DNA of 58,379 nt from an uncultured Eubacteriales bacterium (GCA_900548615.1 URKW01000002.1:1-58379), one strand, 5' to 3'; shown: positions 43,805 to 52,472, numbered from the stretch's first letter. Notes: generated by a model not told the origin, from the letters alone. Program-made: numbers and translations.

Positions 43805-43916
43805 GTGTTGAGATTCGCTCGGCGGTGCATAGCACCGCCGACATGCACCCGGGCACCGCAACAGTCCACTGGACTGTTGCTATCGCTGCGCGATTGGCCT
43901 TTTCGAATCTCAACAC
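43805..43916. repeat. 13-bp perfect inverted repeat enclosing 86 nt
   Basis: GTGTTGAGATTCG at 43805-43817 is repeated inverted at 43904-43916. Inside are the palindromes CAGTCCACTGGACTG and CGGCGGTGCATAGCACCGCCG. It lies in the gene-free stretch 43748-44040, at the left edge of the mobile-element-like region; beyond it the DNA becomes AT-rich. Confidence 0.75.
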
Positions 43917-44040
43917 AAATAAAAAATCACTCCCACGCCATGCGTAAGGATATTTTTGTCATAACTCAACACTATAGATTTTTTGAAATTTGCTTTTAAA
44001 AAACGTCGTATGACAGCAATAAAACCTGGACGCGCAGAGC

Positions 44041-44925
44041 TCACTTGCCTTTTGATTCTTCAGTTGTGTCAGAGACTGCTCCTTCCAGCAGATCTGTCAC
44101 TACCTGATTAAGCTGTGCGGCATTCTTAGCAGTAATGACCGGCGTGTCTGACTGGGACTCAATGTCTTTTCTGGTTCGTCCAGCCACCTGACCGCCCGCC
44201 TTGGCAACTGCCAAATTCTCTTGGAAGGTCGTTGGTTTGCGATCTCTTGAAAACTGAGTGGTAGTGGCCTCCGCCAGCATATTCAGTACCAGTTCCAGCG
44301 TAGTCATGTTATCACGAAGGTTTTCCTTTTTCAAGCCCTTCAGATTTTTGTACTGCCGGGTGGACATGCCAGACCAGGCTCGGGAAATCTCGTCCGTGAG
44401 GATGGCGTACTCTACGCCTTTCTGCACACCGCGGGCATCCCATTCATCCGTCAGTTCTTTACGGACCTGGATGGCCTGCAGCCGCTGATTGATCCACTCA
44501 CGGCTGTAACCCTTCTTGAGATAGGTTTCCAGAGCGCGGTCAATGGTCAGCTCCGGGTCGATGGTCTCCTCGATACGCTCTCGACCGACCTGTGCCAGCC
44601 ACAACTTGAACGGTTCTGCCTTCGGGGAAGGAATAGACTGGATGATTCGGAGAAGCTGCTCGGTATCGGCTACATCAGTCAATCGTTTTTTGCCATCCGA
44701 AGCGGTCATTTTCAACTGGTTACAAGCTGTAACCGTTTCATTTCCCTCATCCTTCAGGCGTTTCTTCGTTACCTTCCAGTAGTTACGAGCTGCCTGATAA
44801 TCTGGCTGATCAGTCAGCACAGCTACCACATCAACGACGGAAAAGTACCATTCTTCCTTTTCCTCATCCCATGCGGTTCGAATACGCTTGTCTTCGAACA
44901 GTTGGATATTATCGTTTTGTGCCAT
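44041..44925 (-). CDS. Bro-N domain protein (phage antirepressor-like)
   Basis: 294 residues. Residues ~5-110 fit the BRO N-terminal domain (IRTAWDEEKEEWYFSVVDVVAVLT, DYQAARNYWKVTKKRL, ADTEQLLRIIQSIPSPKAEPFK), a DNA-binding module of phage antirepressors. The rest is helical, with ITAKNAAQLNQVV near the end. The ATG at 44925 has GAGGTG upstream; a GTG at 44934 is possible. It overlaps the phosphatase stop by 17 nt. Such genes are spread by mobile elements. Confidence 0.8.
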   Translation of the reverse strand: MAQNDNIQLFEDKRIRTAWDEEKEEWYFSVVDVVAVLTDQPDYQAARNYWKVTKKRLKDEGNETVTACNQLKMTASDGKKRLTDVADTEQLLRIIQSIPSPKAEPFKLWLAQVGRERIEETIDPELTIDRALETYLKKGYSREWINQRLQAIQVRKELTDEWDARGVQKGVEYAILTDEISRAWSGMSTRQYKNLKGLKKENLRDNMTTLELVLNMLAEATTTQFSRDRKPTTFQENLAVAKAGGQVAGRTRKDIESQSDTPVITAKNAAQLNQVVTDLLEGAVSDTTEESKGK

Positions 44926-45391
44926 TTGAATCACCTCGTTCTGTCATGAATTCTTTCAAAAGTCCTTGGCAGCCATCCAGCACATCCTGCCAGGTCGCCT
45001 CGAAGTCCTCGGTGTACCATGGGTCTGCCACATTACCGGGATGGGCGGTGTGATCCATCAGGAGGGACATCTTGCCGACATAGTCGCCGCCGCAGATACG
45101 GTACATATCCCGGAGGTTGGCCTGGTCCATGCCGATCAGGAGATCGTATTCGTCGTAATCCCGATTTGTCAACTGCCGTGCGGCATGGCCTTCGCAGGAG
45201 ATCCCATGCTCGGCCAGCTTGCGCCGTGCCGGAGGATAGACTGGGTTGCCGATCTCCTCCCGACTGGTAGCCGCTGATTCGATATGAAATTGCGATGCCA
45301 GTCCCGCCTTTTTTACCAAGTCCTTCATCACGAACTCGGCCATGGGGCTGCGGCAGATATTGCCATGACAGATAAACAGAATCCTCTTCAT
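44909..45391 (-). CDS. low-molecular-weight protein-tyrosine phosphatase
   Basis: 160 residues. The P-loop CHGNICRS (residues 8-15; family C-x5-R-S) near the N-terminus and the acid loop VADPWYTEDF near 121 are intact. It removes phosphate from tyrosine or other targets. ATG at 45391 with GGAGAG. The gene is overlapped out of frame by the DUF1016-like ORF. Confidence 0.92.
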   Translation of the reverse strand: MKRILFICHGNICRSPMAEFVMKDLVKKAGLASQFHIESAATSREEIGNPVYPPARRKLAEHGISCEGHAARQLTNRDYDEYDLLIGMDQANLRDMYRICGGDYVGKMSLLMDHTAHPGNVADPWYTEDFEATWQDVLDGCQGLLKEFMTERGDSNGTKR

Positions 45392-45872
45392 ACTGCGTTC
45401 TCTCCGAAATCTCATCGTTGCCCTCATTATACCACACATCGACCTTTTCGTCGAGAACACTTTCCAGATACGCAGAATCCTCGATCATTCGCAGAAGCTC
45501 CGCCTTGGATAGATTCCGTGCTGTAGCCTGCCGGATGTACCAGCGGCGCTCCTCTGCGGGCAGCTCTGCCTCCATGATCACAACATTCTGCGTCCAATTC
45601 AGGCAAAGCGCTTCGCCAAGCAGTTCCGGCATGCTGCTATACAATTGCCAAAAGTTCCGCATCCGGCGCACATTGCGCGGAGAGAAGCCGGTCATATCCG
45701 GGTACTGTTCCTTCAGGAACTCTGCGGCAGCTACTGCCGCACCCTTTTCCGAGCGGGTGCGGACGATCTTGCCGACTTCACAGTACAGCTTCATCTGCGG
45801 CAGATCCGCTTCCATGGCAGATTCCAGCGCGGCAAACATTGCGCTGTAATCCACAGCTTTTCGAATATTCAT
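45033..45872 (-). CDS. DUF1016 (YhcG-like) N-terminal-domain protein with abnormal 3' end
   Basis: Residues 1-~150 match the N-terminal domain of DUF1016/YhcG-like proteins: GKIVRTRSEKGAAVAAAEFL, GFSPRNVRRMRNFWQLY, NWTQNVVIMEAELPAEERRWYI, then ARNLSKAELLRMIE. After ~residue 160 the frame runs ~119 codons across the phosphatase gene and reads as shadow sequence (RRPCRTAV, DRHGPGQPPG). The true end is probably near 45390, with the original stop lost. ATG at 45872 with AAAGGAGAAG. The C-terminal nuclease part of full YhcG is missing. Function unknown. Confidence 0.65.
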   Translation of the reverse strand: MNIRKAVDYSAMFAALESAMEADLPQMKLYCEVGKIVRTRSEKGAAVAAAEFLKEQYPDMTGFSPRNVRRMRNFWQLYSSMPELLGEALCLNWTQNVVIMEAELPAEERRWYIRQATARNLSKAELLRMIEDSAYLESVLDEKVDVWYNEGNDEISERTQYEEDSVYLSWQYLPQPHGRVRDEGLGKKGGTGIAISYRISGYQSGGDRQPSLSSGTAQAGRAWDLLRRPCRTAVDKSGLRRIRSPDRHGPGQPPGYVPYLRRRLCRQDVPPDGSHRPSR

Positions 45873-45915
45873 GGCTTCTCCTTTCCGGCGCACAGCGCCT
45901 GATTCAACGCTCAAA

Positions 45916-45955
45916 GCAGAGAAAAGCACGGTAACATCGCCGTGTTTTTCTCTGC
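45916..45955 (-). terminator. hairpin between DUF1016-like and phosphoesterase genes
   Basis: Long stem GCAGAGAAAA(a/g)CACGG paired with CCGTG(c/t)TTTTCTCTGC with an 8-nt loop, lying just after the metallophosphoesterase stop on the minus strand. Confidence 0.7.
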
Positions 45956-45966
45956 CTTGACCTGTT

Positions 45967-46713
45967 TCAGATAACTTGTACGATCTGCTCCCAGAGCAGT
46001 ACGTGCTTTTCATCAATGGCCCGGTTGTCGTGGTAATGGCCGAACAGCCAGTAGTGATAATGTGCTCTCTCCTTGACCTCCTGCAGGAAATCTGTGAGCG
46101 GGTCTGCCTTATTGTGGCGGTTTTCCATGAGAGCAATGCTGGTGGGAGCGCAGTGCGTGATAACATAGTCCACCGCCCAATCGACCTTGGCCAGATTTTT
46201 CCGTGCTTCAGCGTACTCCTCCTCAGAAGGCATCTCCTGCGCCCACCACGAAATGTGATTGATGCGATACCTCGCTCGGGGCTTTCTCTGCAGCATCAGG
46301 AGCTTTCGCTCAAAATCCGGAGCACCCGGTTCCAAAATGCCGTCCTCCATATCATGGCTTTTTGCTCCGCCCATGGTAAAGAAGTGATAGCCTTCCAGAT
46401 CGAAGACCTGTCCACGCATCAGGTGCAGGACATGAGAGCGAATGCGGTGTACCTTGCCGCCGTGCCAGTCTTTCACCGGATATCGTTCCAGTGCGTCGTA
46501 GTTCTCATGATTCCCGCAGACGAAGGCCAGCGTGAACGGAAGACTTTCCAGCCAGTCCAATGCAGCCTCGTCACGGCCGTCTCCAAACCACACACCACCA
46601 AAGTCTCCGGCACAAATCACGATGTCCCGCTTTGTCATTTGTGCCTGCTCCGGGAAATATTCCGGCTTGAAGCGTTCAAAGTTTCCGTGGCAATCACCGG
46701 TTACAAAAATCAT
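45967..46713 (-). CDS. metallophosphoesterase
   Basis: 248 residues with the calcineurin-like metal motifs: GDCHGNFE near residue 6, AGDFGGVW near 36, CGNHENYD near 64, THCAP near 183 and LFGHYHDN near 221. It binds two metals and may cleave phosphodiesters; the substrate is unknown. ATG at 46713 with AAGGTGGAAAG upstream. The next gene upstream is a recombinase whose stop lies 15 nt away. Confidence 0.85.
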   Translation of the reverse strand: MIFVTGDCHGNFERFKPEYFPEQAQMTKRDIVICAGDFGGVWFGDGRDEAALDWLESLPFTLAFVCGNHENYDALERYPVKDWHGGKVHRIRSHVLHLMRGQVFDLEGYHFFTMGGAKSHDMEDGILEPGAPDFERKLLMLQRKPRARYRINHISWWAQEMPSEEEYAEARKNLAKVDWAVDYVITHCAPTSIALMENRHNKADPLTDFLQEVKERAHYHYWLFGHYHDNRAIDEKHVLLWEQIVQVI

Positions 46714-46727
46714 CTTTCCACCTTCTT

Positions 46728-48347
46728 TCAGTACATAATTTTCTGGCAAATCTCAATGCCACCCTTCAGGGTGACTGCGACCTCATCCTTGGATAGAATT
46801 TTTACTGTCTCCACCAGTTGGCGAACGGCGCTCTCGTCCCACTCTGTAATGTAGGGCGATGCGTTTTCCAATGTCTGTGCGGCATCCATGATGCGCTGAT
46901 TGGCTTTTGCCTGTTCGTTGTTATTCGCGAGGATCACGGACCGTTTTTCCTTCAGGAAAGTCTGCTCGTCCAGTATTTCTTTGAACTGACCGCCATAGGC
47001 GGCAGGATCATCCGTGGCCTTTTCCAGCAGTGTTTGGAACTGCTGCTCCAGCACCCTCAGCCTGCATTCAATATCTCCAAGACTCATTGTGCCACCAGGG
47101 AATGGGATGAGCTCCGTTTCCATTGCAGCTGTGATCTGCCGAATCAAGCTATTCTTGTCAGCCATGGCTGTATTCAGGACTGCGAGGATCGCTTGCTGGA
47201 GTGGTGCTTCATCCAGTGTGGGCGAATTGTGGCAGTATTTCTTACCGTAGTCCAATCGGCTCACACAGCGCCACACGACTCGTTTTTCACCGTTTCGTGT
47301 CCATGTGCAGCGGCGATACAGGGTCCCGCACTCACCGCAGACCAACCGCTCCGAGAGCGCATACTTGCTGGCGTAGGAGGCCATCCCCGTGACTGCGTTC
47401 TTGGAGGGGCTCTTTGCTGCATTCCGCCGTGCCATCTCTGCCTGTACGGCATCATACTTTTCACGGCTGACAATGCCCTCATGGTGATTTTCAATGAGGT
47501 ACATGGGAAGTTGGCCTGTATTCTTGATAGCCTTGCGGTTGATAAAGTCCTGCCGGAAGGTCTTCTGCATCAGCACATCGCCGCAGTATTTTTCATTCTG
47601 CAGGATGCTTCGGATGCGGGAGATGGTCCACTCCGGAGAATCCTCGGAGCACTTGACGCCTTGCTGTTCCAGTTCCTCTTTGATCATCCGCAGGCTGGCT
47701 CCGGTGAGATAGCGCTCATAGATCCATCGGACGATCTCCGTCTGTTCCGGAATGATCTCCGGCTGACCATCCTCACCCTTGCGGTAGCCAAACAGCTTTT
47801 TATATTGGATGCTGACCTTTCCGGCTTCCATGGCACGGCGTTTACCCCATGTGACATTGACGGAGATGGATTCACTTTCAGATTGGGCGAAGGCACCGGA
47901 GAGGGTGATCCGCAGCTCACTGTCCTCCTCCAGAGAATTGATATTTTCCTTCTCGAAGATGACTGCGATGCCAAGCTGTTTGAGCGCCCGGATATAGTAG
48001 AGGCAGTCCACCGTGTTGCGGGAGAAGCGGGAAACCGACTTGGTCAGGATCACATCGATTTTCTTCTGGCGGCAGTGCCGGATCATCCGCATGAAGTCCT
48101 CGCGCTTCTTGGCCGAGGTTCCGGTGATGCCCTTGTCCGCAAAGATGCCAGCCATCGTCCAAGCGGTGTTGGACATGATTTTATCGGTATAGTACTCTTT
48201 CTGCACCTCATAGCTGTTTGCCTGATCCTCCTCTTTGGTGGAGACTCGGCAGTAAGCTGCCACCCGGAGTTGTCTGCGGGCTTCTGCCTGGCGGGTGGCT
48301 TCCGGCTTGGCAGGGATCTTAATTACTCTTGGGGCATCCTCTTTCAT
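46728..48347 (-). CDS. large serine recombinase (third of three)
   Basis: 539 residues. The resolvase domain (~30-170) has AAYCRVSTKEEDQANSYEVQ with the catalytic Ser near residue 36, then ITGTSAKKREDFMRM and SRFSRNTVDCL. A recombinase domain follows (FGYRKGEDGQ...), then a zinc ribbon (CGECGTLYRR...RCVSRLDYGKKYCHN) and a coiled coil. It overlaps the headless recombinase gene by four bases (ATGA). Enzymes of this type integrate and excise mobile elements. Complete. Confidence 0.93.
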   Translation of the reverse strand: MKEDAPRVIKIPAKPEATRQAEARRQLRVAAYCRVSTKEEDQANSYEVQKEYYTDKIMSNTAWTMAGIFADKGITGTSAKKREDFMRMIRHCRQKKIDVILTKSVSRFSRNTVDCLYYIRALKQLGIAVIFEKENINSLEEDSELRITLSGAFAQSESESISVNVTWGKRRAMEAGKVSIQYKKLFGYRKGEDGQPEIIPEQTEIVRWIYERYLTGASLRMIKEELEQQGVKCSEDSPEWTISRIRSILQNEKYCGDVLMQKTFRQDFINRKAIKNTGQLPMYLIENHHEGIVSREKYDAVQAEMARRNAAKSPSKNAVTGMASYASKYALSERLVCGECGTLYRRCTWTRNGEKRVVWRCVSRLDYGKKYCHNSPTLDEAPLQQAILAVLNTAMADKNSLIRQITAAMETELIPFPGGTMSLGDIECRLRVLEQQFQTLLEKATDDPAAYGGQFKEILDEQTFLKEKRSVILANNNEQAKANQRIMDAAQTLENASPYITEWDESAVRQLVETVKILSKDEVAVTLKGGIEICQKIMY

Positions 48348-49090
48348 TGCAGGTCGCTCCTTTCTATGACTTGCCCATTTTTTAATCGCAGTTTGACATT
48401 TTGGCGGGTCACCTGCACCTCGGACACGGTGCTTTTCAGAAGATCAGCGTTCAGTTCCGCCACACATTCGAAGGCGGAGAAGAGGCGCCGGAGGCGATTT
48501 GTTTCATATTCTTCATCCCCCAGCGCAGCATATTGCTCTGCCGCAAGCTGGAGGATCAGCGCCTTGGCGTTATCCTCGTCGATTGGCTGCTGCTCCAGAG
48601 CATTATCCAGCGTCTCCTGTGTCTTAGAATGTGTGGCTGGCGTAGGACTGCGCTGATGCTGTATGCGGTCTGGGCATTTTGCAAGGCCGTTGAGCAGGTC
48701 GGTGACACTTTGCTCCACTCGCTCAGATGGCGGTGTACCACAGAGCCTGCGCAGCACCTTTTGGGCTTCCGTCTTTTTCGGAAGCTGGGGCTTGTTTGAG
48801 CGCTTTTCATTTGCCGCGATGAGCTGCTCCTCATCTATGAGCTTGGGATATCCTTTTTCTCCGGTATAGCGTATGTCCGCCAGAATACGGGCGACCATAT
48901 TTTTGTTCCAGAGCCGTCCCTCATCGTATGGGATATCTTGCTGGCGAAGCGCCTCGGTCAACTCATTCAAGGATTCTCCTGCGATATATCGGCGGAAGAT
49001 CCCCTGTACAAGCCTCGCCTCTGCTTCCTGTATGACGATCTCACCCAGAGCCATCTTGTAGCCAAAGGGCTGCTTCCGGTTTCCCATCAC
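48344..49090 (-). CDS. headless recombinase-domain protein (second of three)
   Basis: 248 residues. It contains only the recombinase (DNA-binding) domain: FGYKMALGEIVIQEAEARLV, YIAGESLNELTEALRQQDIPY, and RILADIRYTGEKGYPKLID. The resolvase catalytic domain with the nucleophilic Ser is missing. The C-terminal half is helical. Overlaps on both sides by four bases with complete recombinases, so the stoichiometry of translation is coupled. It could be a DNA-binding partner or a directionality factor. That it is maintained as an intact frame suggests function rather than decay. Confidence 0.85.
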   Translation of the reverse strand: MMGNRKQPFGYKMALGEIVIQEAEARLVQGIFRRYIAGESLNELTEALRQQDIPYDEGRLWNKNMVARILADIRYTGEKGYPKLIDEEQLIAANEKRSNKPQLPKKTEAQKVLRRLCGTPPSERVEQSVTDLLNGLAKCPDRIQHQRSPTPATHSKTQETLDNALEQQPIDEDNAKALILQLAAEQYAALGDEEYETNRLRRLFSAFECVAELNADLLKSTVSEVQVTRQNVKLRLKNGQVIERSDLQ

Positions 49091-50688
49091 CGCACCGTCC
49101 TCTCTATGGACTCCCGCAGCTCCAGCCCATTTTTCAGGCAGAAGCGGACGGAGTCGTTGCTCTCTATGATAATTCTCTCAACGAGTTCACCAAACAGTTC
49201 TGCGTCAAAGCTGTCGAGGAATTCCGGTCCGCCTTCCAGAATGTCTATTAAGTTTCGCGTTTGCAGGGCGGTCATGTCGCTCTCGGCATCCATCAGCTTT
49301 TCTTTTTCCAGCTTGACCTGCCGGAGTTGCTTGGTCAGTTCATTGGTTTTGGCTATAAAAATGTCAGGATCAACAAGGCCCTGCTGTTTGAGGAAAGCCA
49401 ATGTCTGATTCTGACTGGATAGATCTGATATTCTTTTATTCAGGGCAACGATGTCAGGACTCCAAAGCATCTTGCGATTGCGAATCAGCTGGAGACTTGT
49501 AAGAATCTGTTCCAGAATAGGGATGCTCTGATGTTTCAGTTTATAGTACAGACGGCAGAAGGCTCCGTAGAGGCTTTCCTCTGCGACGGGTGCAATCGGG
49601 CAGTCCTTCACGGATGTATCATGTTTTCTACAGCACCAATACGCCGAGGATACTTGTTCTTTTCTGCGATAAGAGCTGCCGCAGTGACCGCATGATATTT
49701 TCTGGGATAGTGGATATGGTTCACGCCGGAGCTTCTTCCCGTAAGTGGATTTCCGTTTCTGCGCCAATTGCTGTGCCTGCTCAAAGGCTTCTTTTGAGAT
49801 AATTGGAGGATGAGTCCCCATCGCATAAAACTGTTCATACTCCCCGGTATTTTTATACCTGGTTGCGGGAAGTGTATGGCTGGTATATGTTTTCTGCCAC
49901 AATGAATCGCCTGTGTATTTCTCATTTGTGAGAATGTATCGAACAGCCGCCGCATACCATTGTTTTTGCTGACCGCTGGGAACGCCTTCTTCGTTAAGCC
50001 TCTTTGCAATTTCGGTTTTGTTCACTCCGCTCAAATACCACTGAAATATACGGCTGACTATCAGTGCAGCTTCGGGGTCTATCACGATTTTCTTGCCGTC
50101 GAGCCTGTATCCGTATGCCATGGAGGAGGGGAGAAATGTTCCGCTCTCCATCCTGCGCTGATAGCTCCATCGCATATTACCTGAGATGGACTCGCTCTCT
50201 TTTTGGGCGAAGGCAGCGTAGATGGCGGTGATGAGTTCGCTGCTCACATTGACAGTATCGATACCTTCACGCTCGAATCGGACATTGACACCCAGTTCCT
50301 TTAGCTCGCGGATGTTCTGGAGGCAGTCCTTGGTGTTACGGGCAAAGCGTGAGATAGACTTGACAAGGATCTGGTCGATCAGGCCGCGGCGGCAATCCGC
50401 CATCATTCGCTGGAAGTCATCCCTCTTGGCCACCGAAGTTCCTGTGATTCCCTCGTCCGCATAGATGTCAACCATGCGCCATTCGGCCTTGCCAGAGATC
50501 AGCTCCGTGTAGTAGCGGTTCTGAGCGGCAAAGGAATTGAGTTGATCCTCGGAGTCTGAGCTGACACGAGTGTAGGCAGCGACCCGCAGCCGCACATTTT
50601 GAGGCCGCTCCGCAGGCTCGATTTTTATAACACGAGGCCGCTTTTCTGCCAGGGCTGTTGTTCCGTCTACCAGTCGCTTTTTATCCAT
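49087..50688 (-). CDS. large serine recombinase (first of three)
   Basis: 533 residues. Resolvase domain with AAYTRVSSDSEDQLNSFAAQ (catalytic Ser near residue 42), ITGTSVAKRDDFQRM and SRFARNTKDCL. Then a recombinase domain (MAYGYRLDGKK...), a zinc ribbon (CGHCGSSYRR...WCCRKHDTSVKDCP) and a coiled coil. It differs clearly from the third recombinase, so the module holds two different active enzymes. No obvious disruption. Confidence 0.93.
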   Translation of the reverse strand: MDKKRLVDGTTALAEKRPRVIKIEPAERPQNVRLRVAAYTRVSSDSEDQLNSFAAQNRYYTELISGKAEWRMVDIYADEGITGTSVAKRDDFQRMMADCRRGLIDQILVKSISRFARNTKDCLQNIRELKELGVNVRFEREGIDTVNVSSELITAIYAAFAQKESESISGNMRWSYQRRMESGTFLPSSMAYGYRLDGKKIVIDPEAALIVSRIFQWYLSGVNKTEIAKRLNEEGVPSGQQKQWYAAAVRYILTNEKYTGDSLWQKTYTSHTLPATRYKNTGEYEQFYAMGTHPPIISKEAFEQAQQLAQKRKSTYGKKLRREPYPLSQKISCGHCGSSYRRKEQVSSAYWCCRKHDTSVKDCPIAPVAEESLYGAFCRLYYKLKHQSIPILEQILTSLQLIRNRKMLWSPDIVALNKRISDLSSQNQTLAFLKQQGLVDPDIFIAKTNELTKQLRQVKLEKEKLMDAESDMTALQTRNLIDILEGGPEFLDSFDAELFGELVERIIIESNDSVRFCLKNGLELRESIERTVR

Positions 50689-50763
50689 GTACGCTCACCT
50701 CCTTTTTTGCAACACAAACACTACCACAACAGCGTCCGAATAGCTACTGAATGATGAAGAAAA

Positions 50764-50907
50764 TCAGAGAAAAAACATGACTTCAACACCGTTATCCGCA
50801 GCGATCCGTGCGGCAATTTTTCTCAGTTCTTTTTCGGTGAAAATACCGCATTCCCGGAGTTTTCTGAGCAGGATCACGATTCCATAGAAGTTGATATTAG
50901 GGTTCAT
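50764..50907 (-). CDS. small conserved-looking protein upstream of the recombinases
   Basis: 47 residues, NFYGIVILLRKLRECGIFTE, then KELRKIAARIAADNGV. Helical and basic, ATG after GGAGGAG at 50907. It precedes the first recombinase by 75 nt on the same strand. The gene position is that of a recombination accessory or excisionase, but there is no motif for this. Confidence 0.55.
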   Translation of the reverse strand: MNPNINFYGIVILLRKLRECGIFTEKELRKIAARIAADNGVEVMFFL

Positions 50908-50935
50908 AATTGCGCTCCTCCCTGTATCTGACCAT

Positions 50936-51119
50936 CTCTGCGGCACAAGCATGGGAACCGTCCGAAGAAGGAATCAAGGGGAGGCGATAGTTGGACCGAC
51001 GAACAAAGGAGAAAGAAATCTAATGCAAAAATATAGGAGGGGGTGGACAGTTCCCATGCTTCTGCCGCAAGAGTGTGGTCACTCCGGTGATGGAAGCAAA
51101 TGATTCCATCACCGGAGTG
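50936..51119. repeat. inverted repeats upstream of the recombinase operon
   Basis: CTCTGCGGCA(c)AAGCATGGGAAC (50936-50963) and its near-perfect inverse (51045-51073) enclose 81 nt. A second, perfect 16-bp stem CACTCCGGTGATGGAA with an 8-nt loop follows (51080-51119). The rest of the stretch up to 51551 has no gene I can support, only small hairpins (CCGCTG/CAGCGG near 51470). Possible recombination site or regulatory structure. Confidence 0.75.
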
Positions 51120-51551
51120 GCCAGAACTTTACGGTTTTGTTTGCCTGTATTTGACACTACTTCCCCAGGCGGGGCGGCAACTTGAACTGTGCTGGCGCAC
51201 ATCACGGGAGTTTCACCCCTCCGAGGATCTCTCGAAGCTGCGTACAGGAGTATCATTGTGGGCTGACGGGATCATGGCGGGGACAGCTTGCCAAGGCTGC
51301 CTTGGCCTGAGTGGGTATCGCTCTGCACCTTACTTGGCCGTCCTTTGATGCGGAGTTTCTCCGCACAGGTGGTCATCGCGCACTCGGTCTGACGCTGGCT
51401 CCGTCAGCTAATGTATTCAAGTTGCCGGATATAACCGCTTGGGCGGTGTTTTTCAAGGAACAAAGCCGCTGATTTATCAGCAGCGGAATGAGGTTCAAAG
51501 CCCTCTCACTCTATTAGCCGTTGAAAACACCGTTTGCACCAAACTTTTTTG

Positions 51552-52013
51552 TCATCTCAGCATCTTTTTCATTTTCTGCAAAATACGGATCTTTCGATTA
51601 TGGATCGTCATTCGATGGATACCCATCATTTCTTCAAGCTCACGCTCTGAGCACTCGTCGAAAAACAGCGCATGGATCAGAGCGCGTTCTTCTTCGCTCA
51701 ACTGATCCAGTGCGGCCCGCAAACGGCATAAATCGTCTTTCTTGATCACGGCATCCTCGACGCCTTCAGCATCGTCCGCAAACTGGCACTTTGCAGAATA
51801 TACGAGTCGCTCCAGCGAATCCTCTTTACTGGGAACATAACTCTCCGCACCATTCTCGGCATTTTTCCTGCGCTGTTCGCTTTTCAGATCCACCTCCATG
51901 TATTTCATCTTGCGGTCGCTTTTCTTTAAGACTTCCAACACATCCGGGCGCTCTTTTAAGCAGGGATATATCTTCAAATAATCAACCCGATATGGGTCAT
52001 TGTGATACGACAT
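51552..52013 (-). CDS. sigma factor-like protein (region 4 HTH)
   Basis: 153 residues. The C-terminal half (CRLRAALDQLSEEERALIHALFF, then CSERELEEMMGIHRMTIHNRKIRILQKMKK) is a sigma-70 region 4-type helix-turn-helix. No region 2 is seen, so it may be a region-4-only regulator as found on clostridial mobile elements and phages. ATG at 52013 with GGAGGACAG. Preceded on the same strand by a leader with tandem terminator-like hairpins. Confidence 0.8.
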   Translation of the reverse strand: MSYHNDPYRVDYLKIYPCLKERPDVLEVLKKSDRKMKYMEVDLKSEQRRKNAENGAESYVPSKEDSLERLVYSAKCQFADDAEGVEDAVIKKDDLCRLRAALDQLSEEERALIHALFFDECSERELEEMMGIHRMTIHNRKIRILQKMKKMLR

Positions 52014-52020
52014 TTTCTGT

Positions 52021-52068
52021 CCTCCGTTTTTCGAGATTTGGTGGTGAAGCAAATCTCGAAAACGGAGG
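52021..52068 (-). promoter_or_regulatory. long leader hairpin before the sigma-like gene
   Basis: CCTCCGTTTTTCGAGATTT pairs with AAATCTCGAAAACGGAGG (one bulge). On the mRNA it includes the GGAGGA ribosome-binding site of the sigma-like gene in one arm, so the hairpin could hide the site. Confidence 0.7.
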
Positions 52069-52102
52069 GCCACGGCAGCGTGGCAAAGGAGCCCCAAAAT
52101 GC

Positions 52103-52136
52103 AAAAAAGCTCCCGGAGCGCAATGGCTCCGGGAGC
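52103..52136 (-). terminator. terminator in the sigma-like gene leader
   Basis: On the minus strand, stem GCTCCCGGAGC/GCTCCGGGAGC followed by TTTTTTGC. It lies 90 nt before the sigma-like start. Confidence 0.85.
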
Positions 52137-52254
52137 AGGACGCAATATTAGAATGATGGGCTGTCTGCGGCGCAGGAGGGCCGTACAGATCCGTACACAA
52201 GGGGCGCAAACCGGCCTTGTGGTGACCAACGGCGTAATATCGTCTCCTGTACAG

Positions 52255-52318
52255 CAAAAAAATCACCCGCCCGCATCATCTATCGGACGCATCCGATAAC
52301 CAATGATAACGGGCGGGC
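52255..52318 (-). terminator. second terminator-like structure upstream
   Basis: On the minus strand CCCGCCCG...CGGGCGGG encloses a second stem TATCGGATGCGTCCGATA, followed by TGATTTTTTTG. It could end the SARP-like/repeat transcript. Confidence 0.75.
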
Positions 52319-52472
52319 AACCTCAACCGTGACCTGCTGGACAACCTGCTGTATGACTTTTCTATGACCTCAGCTGCAACCTACTGCGCAGCCTCCTGTA
52401 CGACCTCCTCCGTAACCTCTGGAGCAACCTACTGCGTAACCTCTGCTACAACCTCCGGAGCGACATTAAGCA
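52319..52472 (-). repeat. degenerate 15-nt tandem repeat downstream of the broken regulator
   Basis: CAACCT/GTAACCT-like units recur about every 15 nt for ~150 nt. Read on the minus strand in the frame that follows the regulator stop, they give V-A-P-E-V-V-A-E-V-T-Q type units broken by two TAG codons. The stretch looks like a decayed repetitive C-terminal tail or a minisatellite. Confidence 0.75.
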
